A stretch of DNA of 64,000 nt from Bombilactobacillus bombi (GCF_964340835.1 NZ_OZ204251.1); one strand, 5' to 3'. Shown: positions 1 to 9,211, counted from the first letter of the stretch. Program-made: numbers and translations. The notes: generated from the letters alone by a model not told the origin.

Positions 1-51
1 ATGCTAGAATATCACAGTCAAAAGTTTTTATCATTTAGGGAGGAAAATCCA

Positions 52-1419
52 GTGGCTGAAATTACAAACGGTGAATTAGACTCTTTTTGGGAATTTTTAC
101 AAAAAAAATTCAAACAAGAATTTGCTGCGGTCAGCTATCAAACTTGGATTGAAAGCGCCCAGCCCATCAAATTAGAAAACCAAAAAATTTATATTGCCGT
201 TCCCTCAGGTTTGCACAAAGATTACTGGGAACGCAATATTAGCACTAAAGTCGTTGAAGCTGCTTATGAATATGGCAATCAAGAAATTGTTCCTGTCGTT
301 ATTTTAGAATCCGAACTTAAAAAGCCAACAACCACTGTTGCACTTAATCCAACTACTGAGACTTCCGAAAATATTCAAAAAAAGTCTCCTTTACAAGAAG
401 CACATTTAAATAGTAAATATACTTTTGATTCTTTTGTCACTGGTACTGGTAATCAAATGGCTCATGCGGCGGCATTAGTTGTTTCCGAGGAACCTGGAAC
501 TATGTATAATCCGTTATTTATTTATGGTGGTGTTGGCTTAGGCAAAACTCATTTAATGCAGGCTATCGGACATCGTTTATTAGATCGAAAGCCGCAAGCT
601 AATGTTAAATATATTTCGAGTGAATCTTTCGCTAATGACTTTATTAATTCTATTCAAAACCGTACCCAGGAAAGTTTTCGCAATGAATATCGTACCGTTG
701 ACTTGCTATTAGTCGATGATATCCAATTTTTTGCTGATAAAGAAGGAACTCAAGAAGAATTCTTCCACACTTTTAATACGCTCTATAATACTAAAAAACA
801 AATTGTCCTGACTTCTGATCGGCTGCCTAATGAAATTCCTAAGCTGCAAGAACGCTTAGTTTCTCGTTTTAAATGGGGCTTATCAGTCGATATTACTGCG
901 CCGGATTTAGAAACAAGAACCGCCATTCTTCGAAAAAAAGCAATTGCCGAAAATCTAGAAATTCCCGATGATGCCTTATCTTACATTGCTAGTCAAATCG
1001 ATAGTAACGTCCGTGAACTAGAAGGTGCTTTGGTCCGTGTGCAAGCATATTCCACCATGAATAATGAAGATATTACCATTGGCCTAGCAGCAGAAGCTTT
1101 AAAAGACTTAAAAGATTCTAAACATCAAGCTGGGCTGACAATTGATAAAATTCAAAGTCAAGTCGCTAAATATTATAAAGTGACTGTTGACGACCTCAAA
1201 GGTAAGCGCCGCAACAAAACCATTGTCTTACCTAGACAAATCGCAATGTATCTAGCTCGTGAGTTAACTGACAGCTCTTTACCAAAGATTGGCCAAGATT
1301 TTGGCGGAAAAGATCATACAACTGTTTTACACTCTTGCGATAAAATTACTAAATTATTAGAAAATGATTTGACAATTCAACATGATATTACGAATTTAAA
1401 AGCGAGCCTAAAAAATTAA
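52..1419 (+). CDS. dnaA: Chromosomal replication initiator DnaA
   Basis: DnaA binds DnaA boxes at oriC, opens the duplex and helps load the replicative helicase. The AAA+ Walker A GGVGLGKT lies near residues 159-166, Walker B LLLVDDIQF near 220, and the C-terminal DNA-binding signature GGKDHTTVLHSC near 417-430. An open frame reaches an ATG at base 1, but the GTG at 52 has the Shine-Dalgarno AGGGAGGA at 37-44. It gives 455 residues, the usual family length, so I take it as the start. The promoter lies outside the window. dnaN follows across the origin. Confidence 0.97.
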   Translation: MAEITNGELDSFWEFLQKKFKQEFAAVSYQTWIESAQPIKLENQKIYIAVPSGLHKDYWERNISTKVVEAAYEYGNQEIVPVVILESELKKPTTTVALNPTTETSENIQKKSPLQEAHLNSKYTFDSFVTGTGNQMAHAAALVVSEEPGTMYNPLFIYGGVGLGKTHLMQAIGHRLLDRKPQANVKYISSESFANDFINSIQNRTQESFRNEYRTVDLLLVDDIQFFADKEGTQEEFFHTFNTLYNTKKQIVLTSDRLPNEIPKLQERLVSRFKWGLSVDITAPDLETRTAILRKKAIAENLEIPDDALSYIASQIDSNVRELEGALVRVQAYSTMNNEDITIGLAAEALKDLKDSKHQAGLTIDKIQSQVAKYYKVTVDDLKGKRRNKTIVLPRQIAMYLARELTDSSLPKIGQDFGGKDHTTVLHSCDKITKLLENDLTIQHDITNLKASLKN

Positions 1420-1590
1420 CATGGGGAAACGGGGGAAAACTTTTAAGTTTTTAACAAACTTTTTCCACAGGTTATTAACAGAACATGTTGGACTAAAACT
1501 AGCGTTTGTGGACAAATCCACAGAATTAACAGGACCTACTACTATTACTACTAAGTTTTATTATTATTAATAATTAAGGAGTTATTTAAG
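1420..1590. other. oriC: Replication origin (oriC) between dnaA and dnaN
   Basis: This spacer holds DnaA-box-like 9-mers: TTTTCCACA at 1461-1469, TGTGGACAA (reverse of TTGTCCACA) at 1507-1515 and AAATCCACA at 1514-1522. They are followed by the short G/C-containing stretch CAGGACC, a DnaA-trio array at 1536-1553 and an AT-only tract at about 1555-1577 that suits duplex unwinding. The order of boxes, trio and AT tract matches the basal unwinding system described for Bacillus subtilis. Any box cluster upstream of dnaA would be outside the window. Confidence 0.88.
1536..1553 (+). promoter_or_regulatory. DnaA-trio array of the basal unwinding element
   Basis: The sequence CTACTACTATTACTACTA is a run of 3-base repeats starting 13 bases after the last DnaA box (1514-1522). 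It leads straight into the AT-only tract. In B. subtilis such trios guide DnaA from double-stranded boxes onto single-stranded DNA. Role is inferred from sequence and position. Confidence 0.8.
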
Positions 1591-2730
1591 ATGAAATTTA
1601 CAATTAACCGCAATCAATTTATTAATCAGATTAATAATGTTCAGCGAGCTATTTCTGCTAAAACAACAATTCCAATTCTGACAGGTATGAAATTAGTTGC
1701 AACCGATAAAGGACTACTTGTAACTGGTAGTGATGTGGATATTTCTGTTCAAAATTTAATAGAACAACAAGATGCCGATAATGATTTAACTATTGAATCA
1801 ACTGGAGCTATTGTCTTACCTGCCCGTTTTTTCAATGATATTATTAAAAAATTGCCTGGTGAACAATTCACTCTAGAAATCATTGAAAATAATCAAACTC
1901 TTATTACTTCTGGAAATTCTGAATTTACCCTCAATGGCTTAGATGCTAATAATTATCCCCATTTACCAGAAGTTGAAACTAATGATCAATTAACGATTTC
2001 TGCAGAAATTTTGCATCAATTAGTTAGCGAAACAGTATTCAGTGCTTCTACACAAGAAAATCGGCCCATTTTAACTGGTTTACACTTAAAAATTTCTGGT
2101 AATGAGTTATTAGCTGTGGCAACCGATAGTCACCGTCTGGCACAAAGAAAAGTTACAATCACTAACCAAAATCAAAATGAATATGATTTGGTGATTCCAG
2201 CTAAAAGTTTAACGGAATTAGTAAGAAGCTTTAGTGATCGCGATCAAGATGTAAAAATTTCCATTTCAGAAAATCAAATCTTATTCGAATTCTCAAATAC
2301 TTTGTTTTATTCACGACTTTTAGAAGGTAATTATCCAGCAACCGACCGCTTAATCCCAAATGAATCTACTACTCAACTAGAATTTGATGCAAAATCCTTA
2401 TTAGCTTCAGTGGAAAGAGCTTCTTTGTTAGCCCATGCCAGTCGTAATAATGTTGTCCGTTTAGTAATTGAAGTAGCTACGAAAAAGGCAATTATTTATG
2501 GTAATTCTCCTGAAGTAGGTACGGTTGAAGAGGTCTTACAACCAACTAATATTAGTGGTGAAGATTTAGAAATATCGTTTAATCCAGATTACTTGAAAGA
2601 TGCATTGAGAGCTTTTGGTGATACCAAAATTCAATTAGAATTCACGGCAGCCTTGCATCCATTTACCTTAAAGCCTATCAGTAATGCTGAAAACTTTATT
2701 CAATTAATTACACCCGTGAGAACTTTTTAA
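1591..2730 (+). CDS. dnaN: DNA polymerase III sliding clamp (beta subunit)
   Basis: DnaN is the ring-shaped processivity clamp that tethers DNA polymerase III and many repair proteins to DNA. The 379-residue product has the usual family length, the N-terminal MKFTINRNQF start, the internal clamp motif ATDSHRLAQR and the C-terminal motif LITPVRTF. An AAGGAG Shine-Dalgarno sits just upstream of the ATG. It lies directly after oriC, as in most Firmicutes, and a strong terminator follows, so it is transcriptionally separated from yaaA. Confidence 0.97.
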   Translation: MKFTINRNQFINQINNVQRAISAKTTIPILTGMKLVATDKGLLVTGSDVDISVQNLIEQQDADNDLTIESTGAIVLPARFFNDIIKKLPGEQFTLEIIENNQTLITSGNSEFTLNGLDANNYPHLPEVETNDQLTISAEILHQLVSETVFSASTQENRPILTGLHLKISGNELLAVATDSHRLAQRKVTITNQNQNEYDLVIPAKSLTELVRSFSDRDQDVKISISENQILFEFSNTLFYSRLLEGNYPATDRLIPNESTTQLEFDAKSLLASVERASLLAHASRNNVVRLVIEVATKKAIIYGNSPEVGTVEEVLQPTNISGEDLEISFNPDYLKDALRAFGDTKIQLEFTAALHPFTLKPISNAENFIQLITPVRTF

Positions 2731-2742
2731 ATTAAAGGCAGC

Positions 2743-2776
2743 AAAAAAGAGCCGATGCCAGTCGGGCTCTTTTTTT
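2743..2776 (+). terminator. Rho-independent terminator after dnaN
   Basis: The arms AAAAAAGAGCC and GGCTCTTTTTT enclose a loop of about 11 bases and end in a T run, 13 bases after the dnaN stop. Confidence 0.9.
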
Positions 2777-2792
2777 AGTGTAATTTAAACTA

Positions 2793-2870
2793 TTGAGTGC
2801 TTTATAAGGGCTGTTATAGCGCAAAAATTAAATTTGGACTTTTTACCCAAATTTTATTAAAGGCGCTCAA
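2793..2870. other. Imperfect cruciform-like structure between dnaN and yaaA
   Basis: An outer imperfect pair (TTGAGTGCTTTATAA at 2793-2807 with 2854-2870) encloses a perfect 8-bp inverted repeat, AAATTTGG/CCAAATTT (2830-2854). It lies after the dnaN terminator and before the yaaA promoter, so it is not obviously part of either transcript. Function unknown. Confidence 0.4.
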
Positions 2871-2881
2871 ACTAGCTATAA

Positions 2882-2910
2882 TTGCGTTATAAATAGAAAA
2901 GCGCTATAAT
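2882..2910 (+). promoter_or_regulatory. Promoter of yaaA-recF-gyrB-gyrA
   Basis: A perfect -10 TATAAT (2905-2910) is spaced 17 bases from a -35-like TTGCGT (2882-2887), about 40 bases before the yaaA ATG. The motif GCTATAATT occurs twice here (2873 and 2903). Confidence 0.6.
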
Positions 2911-2948
2911 TATTATCATATAGACTGGTGGACGGGATGTGAAATAAG

Positions 2949-3158
2949 ATGGCAGAAATTAAAATCAAGAATGAATATATTACCCTCACCCAAGCACTTA
3001 AAGAAGTAGGAGTAATTAGTACTGGTGGACAAGCCAAATGGTATTTACAAAAAAATGATGTTCAAGTCAATAATGTGATTGAAAGACGACGCGGCAAAAA
3101 GCTTTATCCAGGTGATACGGTCACTTTAGAACCAGATCAAATTTTGAAGATTGTTTAA
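2949..3158 (+). CDS. yaaA: S4-domain RNA-binding protein YaaA (RlbA)
   Basis: A 69-residue protein that is nearly all S4 RNA-binding fold (ITLTQALKEVGVISTGGQAKWYLQ, then VNNVIERRRGKKLYPGDTV). The family is almost always encoded between dnaN and recF. Its exact role is not established; ribosome or rRNA binding is inferred from the fold. The stop codon TAA ends at 3158, one base before the recF ATG, so the genes are tightly coupled. The Shine-Dalgarno is weak. Confidence 0.93.
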   Translation: MAEIKIKNEYITLTQALKEVGVISTGGQAKWYLQKNDVQVNNVIERRRGKKLYPGDTVTLEPDQILKIV

Positions 3159-3159
3159 A

Positions 3160-4266
3160 ATGTATTTACAAAATATTAAATTGCGTAATTTTCGAAATTA
3201 TGCACAATTGTCTTTGCAATTTTCACCGCAAACAAATATTTTTATTGGCCAAAATGCGCAAGGAAAGACAAATTTGTTAGAGGCGATTTACGTTGTAGCT
3301 TTAGTGCGTTCTCATCGAACTAGTAATAATCAAGAGTTAATTAGTTGGGGGAGTGACTTTAGTAAGTTAGAAGCTCACGTTCAAAGAGCCACAACCCATT
3401 TAACTTTAGAATTAATTTTAAGCCTTGCTGGCAAAAAGGCTTCCTTGAATCATATTGAACAAAAAAAATTGTCCTCTTATATCGGTAAGTTAAATGTAGT
3501 CTTGTTTGCTCCAGAAGATTTGAACTTGATTAAAGGAGCTCCTAGCATTCGCCGCCGTTTTATTGATATGGAACTAGGTCAAATTGACCAAGCTTATCTC
3601 ACGAATAGTTCCCGTTACCGCCAAGTTTTGCGACAAAGAAATAATTATTTAAAGCAATTGCAAAAAAAGCAAGCTCATGATCAAGTTTACTTGGATGTAA
3701 TTTCTGATCAATTAGCTGGTTATGGGGCTGCAGTAATTGCAGCTCGGCAAAGTTTTTTAAATAAAATTCAACAATTTTTACAACCGATTCATCGAGATAT
3801 TACAGGCAATCAAGAGCAGATTACTTTAGAATATCAAGCACCTGTCAAAGATGCTGCTGTTGCAATTGATACTCTTTACCAACAATTATTAACCAAATTA
3901 AATCAGCAAAAGCAGCATGATATTTTTTCTGGTTCAACGAGTGTTGGACCACATCGTGATGATTTTCGCTTTTTAGTTAATGATAATGATTTGCAGAAAT
4001 TTGGTTCACAAGGGCAGCAACGAACTGCTGTGTTAAGTCTCAAACTCGCTGAATTAGACCTTTTTAAAGAGGCTGTCGGTGATTATCCGATTCTACTACT
4101 AGATGATGTTTTATCTGAGTTGGATCAATTTCGACAAACACATTTATTACAGACTATTCAAAATCGGATTCAAACTTTTATTACTACCACAAGTTTGGAA
4201 AATGTTGATTTATCAGTAATTGAGGCCCCAAAAATATTTAAGATTAAAGCTGGAGGAATATTATGA
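3160..4266 (+). CDS. recF: DNA replication and repair protein RecF
   Basis: RecF is an SMC-like ATPase that binds single/double-strand junctions and helps RecOR load RecA at gaps. Visible motifs are Walker A GQNAQGKT (residues 30-37), the ABC/SMC signature FGSQGQQRTAVLSLKLAE and Walker B PILLLDDVLSELD. I use the ATG at 3160, giving 368 residues; an in-frame TTG at 3151 lies inside yaaA. The TGA stop overlaps the gyrB ATG by four bases (ATGA), showing translational coupling. Confidence 0.95.
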   Translation: MYLQNIKLRNFRNYAQLSLQFSPQTNIFIGQNAQGKTNLLEAIYVVALVRSHRTSNNQELISWGSDFSKLEAHVQRATTHLTLELILSLAGKKASLNHIEQKKLSSYIGKLNVVLFAPEDLNLIKGAPSIRRRFIDMELGQIDQAYLTNSSRYRQVLRQRNNYLKQLQKKQAHDQVYLDVISDQLAGYGAAVIAARQSFLNKIQQFLQPIHRDITGNQEQITLEYQAPVKDAAVAIDTLYQQLLTKLNQQKQHDIFSGSTSVGPHRDDFRFLVNDNDLQKFGSQGQQRTAVLSLKLAELDLFKEAVGDYPILLLDDVLSELDQFRQTHLLQTIQNRIQTFITTTSLENVDLSVIEAPKIFKIKAGGIL

Positions 4267-6233
4267 GCGATCAAGATTTACATGTTAACGAACCAGATAC
4301 TGCTCAAAATGAAACACTAGCACAAAAGGCACAAGAATATGATGCTAGCCAAATTCAAGTTCTTTCTGGATTAGAAGCAGTGCGTAAACGTCCAGGAATG
4401 TATATTGGTTCTACAAGTGCACAGGGTTTGCATCATTTGGTTTGGGAAATTATTGATAACGGAATTGATGAAGCTTTAGCTGGTTTTGCTACTGAAATAA
4501 ATATTGAAGTTGAACCGGATAATAGTGTTACTGTCATTGATGATGGCCGTGGTATTCCTGTTGATATTCAAGCTAAAACTGGCCGCCCAGCACTAGAAAC
4601 TGTTTTTAATGTTTTGCATGCTGGTGGTAAATTTGGCGGTGGCGGCTATAAGGTTTCTGGTGGTCTACATGGGGTTGGTGCTTCAGTAGTTAATGCTTTA
4701 AGTACGAATCTTGATGTAGAAGTTCATCGCAATGGTCATCGTTATTATATGGATTTTGAACGCGGTAAAGTGAAAACACCAATGAAAGTTATTGGTGACG
4801 TTGATGAGAATAAACACGGAACTAAAGTTCATTTTAAGCCGGATCCAGATATTTTTACAGAAACAACAGTTTATGATGATCATACTTTAGAAACGCGCAT
4901 TCGCGAATTAGCTTTTTTGAATAAGGGATTGAAATTAACCTTTACTGATAAGCGTAAAGATTCAGCGGAAAAATTAGAATTTCATTATGTTGGTGGTATC
5001 AAAAGTTATGTTGAATATTTAAATGAAAACAAAGATGTTATTTTTCCAGAACCTATCTATGTTGAAGGCATGCAAAATGGCATTACGGTTGAGGTAGCCA
5101 TTCAATATACTGATGATTATCATTCTAATTTAATGACTTTTGCCAATAATATCCATACTTATGAAGGTGGAACGCATGAAGCCGGGTTTAAGGCGGCTTT
5201 AACTCGGGTCATCAATGATTATGGACATCGTAATAATATTTTGAAAGAAAGCGAAAAACTTTCTGGTGATGACGTCCGTGAAGGGATGACTGCTGTAGTT
5301 AGCATTAAACATCCAGATCCACAATTTGAAGGACAAACAAAGACTAAATTAGGTAATTCTGATGCCCGAACTGTTACCGATCGGATGTTTTCGGAACATT
5401 TTAATAAGTTTTTGCTGGAAAATCCGAATGAAGCGCGCCAAATTGTTGAAAAAGGGATGTTAGCCTCTCGCGCTCGAGTTGCAGCTAAAAGAGCACGGGA
5501 AGTAACACGGAAAAAGTCAGGCTTAGAAATTAGTAATTTACCAGGTAAATTGGCTGATAATTCGAGTAAAGATCCAGAAATTTCCGAATTATTCATCGTC
5601 GAGGGAGATTCTGCTGGTGGTTCTGCTAAAGAAGGACGTTCACGTTTAACACAAGCAATTCTACCAATTCGCGGTAAAATTTTAAACGTTGAAAAAGCTT
5701 CGATGGATCGCATCTTAGCAAACGATGAAATCCGAACTTTGTTTACGGCTATGGGAACAGGTTTTGGGGAAGATTTTGATGTTAGCAAAGCACGTTATCA
5801 TAAGTTGATTATTATGACTGATGCTGATGTGGATGGTGCCCATATTCGAACACTCTTGTTAACTTTAATTTATCGTTACATGCGACCGATTTTAGATGCT
5901 GGCTATGTATATATTGCTAAGCCACCGCTATATCAAGTCCGTCAAGGTAAAATGGTTCGCTATATTGATTCTAACGAAGAACTTAAAGATGTTATGGTGA
6001 CCTTGCAGCCTAGTCCAAAACCTGTCATTCAACGTTATAAAGGGTTAGGTGAAATGGATGCTGAGCAATTGTGGGATACAACAATGAATCCAGAAAACCG
6101 CAGATTAGATCGCGTAACTGGTGATGATGCTGCTGATGCCGATCGTGTATTTTCAATGTTGATGGGTGATAAAGTTGCTCCAAGACGTGAATTCATTGAA
6201 AAAAATGCCCGTTATGCTGAATTGGATTTGTAA
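4263..6233 (+). CDS. gyrB: DNA gyrase subunit B
   Basis: GyrB is the ATPase and TOPRIM subunit of gyrase, which introduces negative supercoils. The GHKL ATPase includes IIDNGIDEAL and the motif DDGRGIP. The TOPRIM motifs are EGDSAGG near residue 447 and DADVDGAH near 520. Length is 656. The Shine-Dalgarno GGAGGA lies at the 3' end of recF and the two genes overlap by four bases. Location beside recF and gyrA marks it as gyrB rather than parE. Confidence 0.97.
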   Translation: MSDQDLHVNEPDTAQNETLAQKAQEYDASQIQVLSGLEAVRKRPGMYIGSTSAQGLHHLVWEIIDNGIDEALAGFATEINIEVEPDNSVTVIDDGRGIPVDIQAKTGRPALETVFNVLHAGGKFGGGGYKVSGGLHGVGASVVNALSTNLDVEVHRNGHRYYMDFERGKVKTPMKVIGDVDENKHGTKVHFKPDPDIFTETTVYDDHTLETRIRELAFLNKGLKLTFTDKRKDSAEKLEFHYVGGIKSYVEYLNENKDVIFPEPIYVEGMQNGITVEVAIQYTDDYHSNLMTFANNIHTYEGGTHEAGFKAALTRVINDYGHRNNILKESEKLSGDDVREGMTAVVSIKHPDPQFEGQTKTKLGNSDARTVTDRMFSEHFNKFLLENPNEARQIVEKGMLASRARVAAKRAREVTRKKSGLEISNLPGKLADNSSKDPEISELFIVEGDSAGGSAKEGRSRLTQAILPIRGKILNVEKASMDRILANDEIRTLFTAMGTGFGEDFDVSKARYHKLIIMTDADVDGAHIRTLLLTLIYRYMRPILDAGYVYIAKPPLYQVRQGKMVRYIDSNEELKDVMVTLQPSPKPVIQRYKGLGEMDAEQLWDTTMNPENRRLDRVTGDDAADADRVFSMLMGDKVAPRREFIEKNARYAELDL

Positions 6234-6254
6234 TCTAGAAAGGAGTTATAAGTA

Positions 6255-8720
6255 ATGAGTGAGACTAATGATCGCCGGATTCAAACGGTAGACTTAACTA
6301 AAACGATGCGCAGCTCGTTTCTAGATTATGCCATGAGTGTAATTGTGGCTCGGGCCTTGCCTGATGTGCGTGATGGTTTAAAACCAGTGCATCGGCGAAT
6401 TTTGTATGGAATGAGTGAACTAGGGGTAACACCAGATAAACCTTATAAAAAATCTGCCCGGATTGTTGGCGATGTAATGGGGAAATTTCATCCACATGGT
6501 GATTCAGCTATTTATGAATCTATGGTGCGGATGGCACAAAAATTTAGTTATCGTTATGTCTTAGTTGACGGTCATGGAAATTTTGGTTCTGTGGATGGCG
6601 ATCATGCTGCCGCTATGCGTTATACAGAAGCTAAGATGAGTAAAATAGCTACTGAAATGTTGCGCGATATTAATAAAGATACCGTTGATTTTATGGATAA
6701 TTATGATGGTACTGAAAAAGAACCGCGAGTTTTGCCGGCTCGTTTTCCTAATTTATTAGTTAATGGTGCTACAGGTATTGCGGTTGGGATGACTACTAAT
6801 ATTCCGCCGCATAACTTGCGAGAAGTTGTTAACGGTATACATCTCTTGATGAAAAATCCTGATATTACAATTGCTGAATTAATGCAAGCCATTCCTGGGC
6901 CAGATTTTCCGACTGGTGGTGTCGTTATGGGAAAATCGGGCATTCGCCAGGCTTATGAAACGGGTCATGGAACGATTACTGTGCGGGCCAAAGTAGATAT
7001 TGAAACTTTAAAAAATGGGCGCGAACGTATTATTGTTACGGAATTGCCCTATGCGGTCAACAAGGCTAAATTAATTGAACGTATTGCTGAATTAGCTCGT
7101 GATCATCGCCTAGATGGGATTACTAATTTAATTGATGAATCTGATCGAACTGGAATGCGTATTACGATTGATATTCGGCGAGATATGAGTGCTGAAGTTG
7201 TTTTAAATAATTTGTACAAGCTGACAGCATTACAAACTTCTTTTGGCTTTAATATGGTAGCGATTGTTAACGGGGCGCCTAAAGTCTTATCACTGAAAGA
7301 AATTTTGCAGTATTATTTAGAGCATCAAGAAGAAGTTATTCGACGGCGCACAGAATTTGATCTGAAAAAGGCTAAAAGTCGGGCGCACATTTTAGAAGGT
7401 TTGCGGATTGCTCTAGATAACATTGATGCAATCATTAAAATTATTCGGAGCTCCAAAACAGCTGAAATTGCTAAGAGCGCTTTGATGACACAATTTAATT
7501 TGTCAGATAAACAGTCGCAAGCGATTTTAGATATGCGGATGGTTCGTTTAACAGGTTTAGAACGAGATAAAATTGAAGCAGAATATCAGGAATTAATGGC
7601 TAAAATTAGCGATTATCAAGATATTTTGGCTAAGCCAGAACGAATTGACCAGATTATTTATCAAGAATTGTTAGAAATACGAGATAAATATGGTGATGAC
7701 CGCCGCACAGAACTATTAGTTGGAGAAGTACTTAGTCTTGAAGATGAAGACTTAATTGAAGAAGAAAATGTCTTAGTTGTTTTGACGCATAACGGTTATA
7801 TTAAACGTTTGCCTGCCGATGAATTTAAAGTGCAAAATCGCGGTGGTCGAGGCATTAAAGGTATGGGAGTTAATGATGATGACTTTATTGAACATTTGAT
7901 TTATACTTCGACACATGATGACCTTCTCTTCTTCACTAACTCTGGCAAAATATATCATTCTAAGGGTTATGAAATTCCAGAATATGGGCGCAGTGCCAAA
8001 GGCATTCCTGTTATCAATTTGTTAGGAATTGATAATGATGAACGAGTGCAAACTGTAGTGCATATTAAACGTGATGCATCTGCAAATGAGTCTGAAAAGT
8101 ATCTGTTCTTTGTGACACGTTTAGGAACAGTGAAACGGACTTCTTTAGCAGAATTTCAAAATATTCGAAAAAATGGTCTGCGGGCAATCACTTTAAGAGA
8201 AAATGATTCTCTAGATAATGTGATTTTAACTAACGGTCAACAAAATATTTTAATTGGAACCCATTTAGGTTATGCCGTAACTTTTGCAGAAGATGATGTT
8301 CGAATCATGGGACGAACAGCGGCTGGCGTCCGGGGTATCCGCTTGCGTGAGCAAGACTATGTTGTGGGTTCGGATGTTTTACGACCACAAAGTGAAGTCT
8401 TGATAATTTCTGAAAATGGTTATGGTAAGCGGACTGCAGCTACAGAGTATCCGATTAAAGGTCGTGGCGGTAAAGGAATTAAGACTGCTAATGTAACTGC
8501 AAAAAACGGTCCTTTAGCAGGTATAGCTACTGTAATGGGCAATGAAGATATCATGGTCATCACCAGTAACGGCGTTATGATTAGATTTGAGGTCGCTAAT
8601 GTGTCTCAAACCAAGCGGGCAACAATGGGTGTGCGACTAATTAAGATTAATGATGATGCCAAAGTATCAACGATGGCCAAAGTTGATCATGAAGATGTCG
8701 CTGAAAATGAATCTGAATAA
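6255..8720 (+). CDS. gyrA: DNA gyrase subunit A
   Basis: GyrA cuts and rejoins DNA in the gyrase A2B2 complex. The catalytic tyrosine is Tyr123 (AAAMRYTEAKM). The quinolone-resistance region reads HPHGDSAIYES, with Ser84 and Glu88 as in susceptible Gram-positive enzymes. A GyrA-box-like motif NRGGRGIKGMG starts the C-terminal wrapping domain. Length is 821 residues. The Shine-Dalgarno AAAGGAG lies 21 bases after gyrB, so the two are one operon, ended by a terminator. Confidence 0.97.
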   Translation: MSETNDRRIQTVDLTKTMRSSFLDYAMSVIVARALPDVRDGLKPVHRRILYGMSELGVTPDKPYKKSARIVGDVMGKFHPHGDSAIYESMVRMAQKFSYRYVLVDGHGNFGSVDGDHAAAMRYTEAKMSKIATEMLRDINKDTVDFMDNYDGTEKEPRVLPARFPNLLVNGATGIAVGMTTNIPPHNLREVVNGIHLLMKNPDITIAELMQAIPGPDFPTGGVVMGKSGIRQAYETGHGTITVRAKVDIETLKNGRERIIVTELPYAVNKAKLIERIAELARDHRLDGITNLIDESDRTGMRITIDIRRDMSAEVVLNNLYKLTALQTSFGFNMVAIVNGAPKVLSLKEILQYYLEHQEEVIRRRTEFDLKKAKSRAHILEGLRIALDNIDAIIKIIRSSKTAEIAKSALMTQFNLSDKQSQAILDMRMVRLTGLERDKIEAEYQELMAKISDYQDILAKPERIDQIIYQELLEIRDKYGDDRRTELLVGEVLSLEDEDLIEEENVLVVLTHNGYIKRLPADEFKVQNRGGRGIKGMGVNDDDFIEHLIYTSTHDDLLFFTNSGKIYHSKGYEIPEYGRSAKGIPVINLLGIDNDERVQTVVHIKRDASANESEKYLFFVTRLGTVKRTSLAEFQNIRKNGLRAITLRENDSLDNVILTNGQQNILIGTHLGYAVTFAEDDVRIMGRTAAGVRGIRLREQDYVVGSDVLRPQSEVLIISENGYGKRTAATEYPIKGRGGKGIKTANVTAKNGPLAGIATVMGNEDIMVITSNGVMIRFEVANVSQTKRATMGVRLIKINDDAKVSTMAKVDHEDVAENESE

Positions 8721-8728
8721 AATTTATT

Positions 8729-8788
8729 AAAGCTTTTTGCGTAATCTAAACTAGACGTTTAGTAATTATTATGGCAAAGAGCTTTTTT
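8729..8788 (+). terminator. Terminator after gyrA
   Basis: The arms AAAGCTTTTTGC (8729-8740) and GCAAAGAGCTTT pair with one G-U and enclose a second stem, CTAAAC/GTTTAG. A T run follows. Confidence 0.75.
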
Positions 8789-8791
8789 ATC

Positions 8792-8914
8792 TGGAAATTT
8801 ATCAGTAAAAATGATAGACTTACTACTTGTGAGTATTAAACTTGAATTAAGTTAAATACTCCTTGAAAATGATTGTTGGTCATTTTCCATTAGTCCAAAA
8901 GGAGGTGTGCAATT
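8792..8914 (+). promoter_or_regulatory. rpsF promoter and two-hairpin leader
   Basis: A candidate promoter is TGGAAA (8792-8797), a 17-base spacer and an extended -10 TGaTAGACT ending at 8820. The leader then holds a 13-bp imperfect hairpin (8831-8862) and a perfect 8-bp hairpin GAAAATGA/TCATTTTC (8865-8887) before the AAAGGAGGTG Shine-Dalgarno. S6-S18 leaders autoregulate rpsF operons in many bacteria, but I could not find the diagnostic CCG bulge, so autoregulation is only possible. Confidence 0.5.
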
Positions 8915-9211
8915 ATGGCTCAAACTCATTACGAAATTACGTATATCATTAAGCCTGATATTGCTGAAGAAGATAAAAAAGCTTTGATCGATCGTTTCGA
9001 TAAAGTTCTTAAGGATAACGGTGCTGAAGTCTTAGATTCTAAAGACTGGCAAAAGCGGCGTTTTGCTTATGAAATTGGTGGTTATACAGAAGGTACTTAC
9101 CATATTGTAAACGTAAACGCATCAGATCAAGCCGCTATCAATGAATTTGATCGTCTTTCTAAAATTGATGATAGTATTCTTCGCCATATGATTATTAACC
9201 GCGAAGATTAA
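8915..9211 (+). CDS. rpsF: 30S ribosomal protein S6
   Basis: S6 is a small-subunit protein that pairs with S18 on the platform of the 30S subunit. The 98-residue product has the family pattern HYEITYIIKPDI at the N-terminus and the central WQKRRFAYEIGGYTEGTYHIVN. A very strong AAAGGAGGTG lies just upstream. It is first in the rpsF-ssb-rpsR operon, the standard arrangement in Firmicutes. Confidence 0.97.
   Translation: MAQTHYEITYIIKPDIAEEDKKALIDRFDKVLKDNGAEVLDSKDWQKRRFAYEIGGYTEGTYHIVNVNASDQAAINEFDRLSKIDDSILRHMIINRED

Noticed and set aside
1..51. ATG at base 1 as the dnaA start
   Set aside because: The GTG at 52 has a strong Shine-Dalgarno at 37-44 and gives the normal family length; the extra 17 residues are not DnaA-like.
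5219..5788. 189-codon open frame on the minus strand inside gyrB
   Set aside because: Complete overlap with a highly conserved essential gene and no ribosome site; it is a shadow of gyrB codon use.
8831..8887. Firm call of an S6-S18 riboregulator
   Set aside because: Hairpins are present but the characteristic CCG bulge was not found, so it is reported only as a structured leader.
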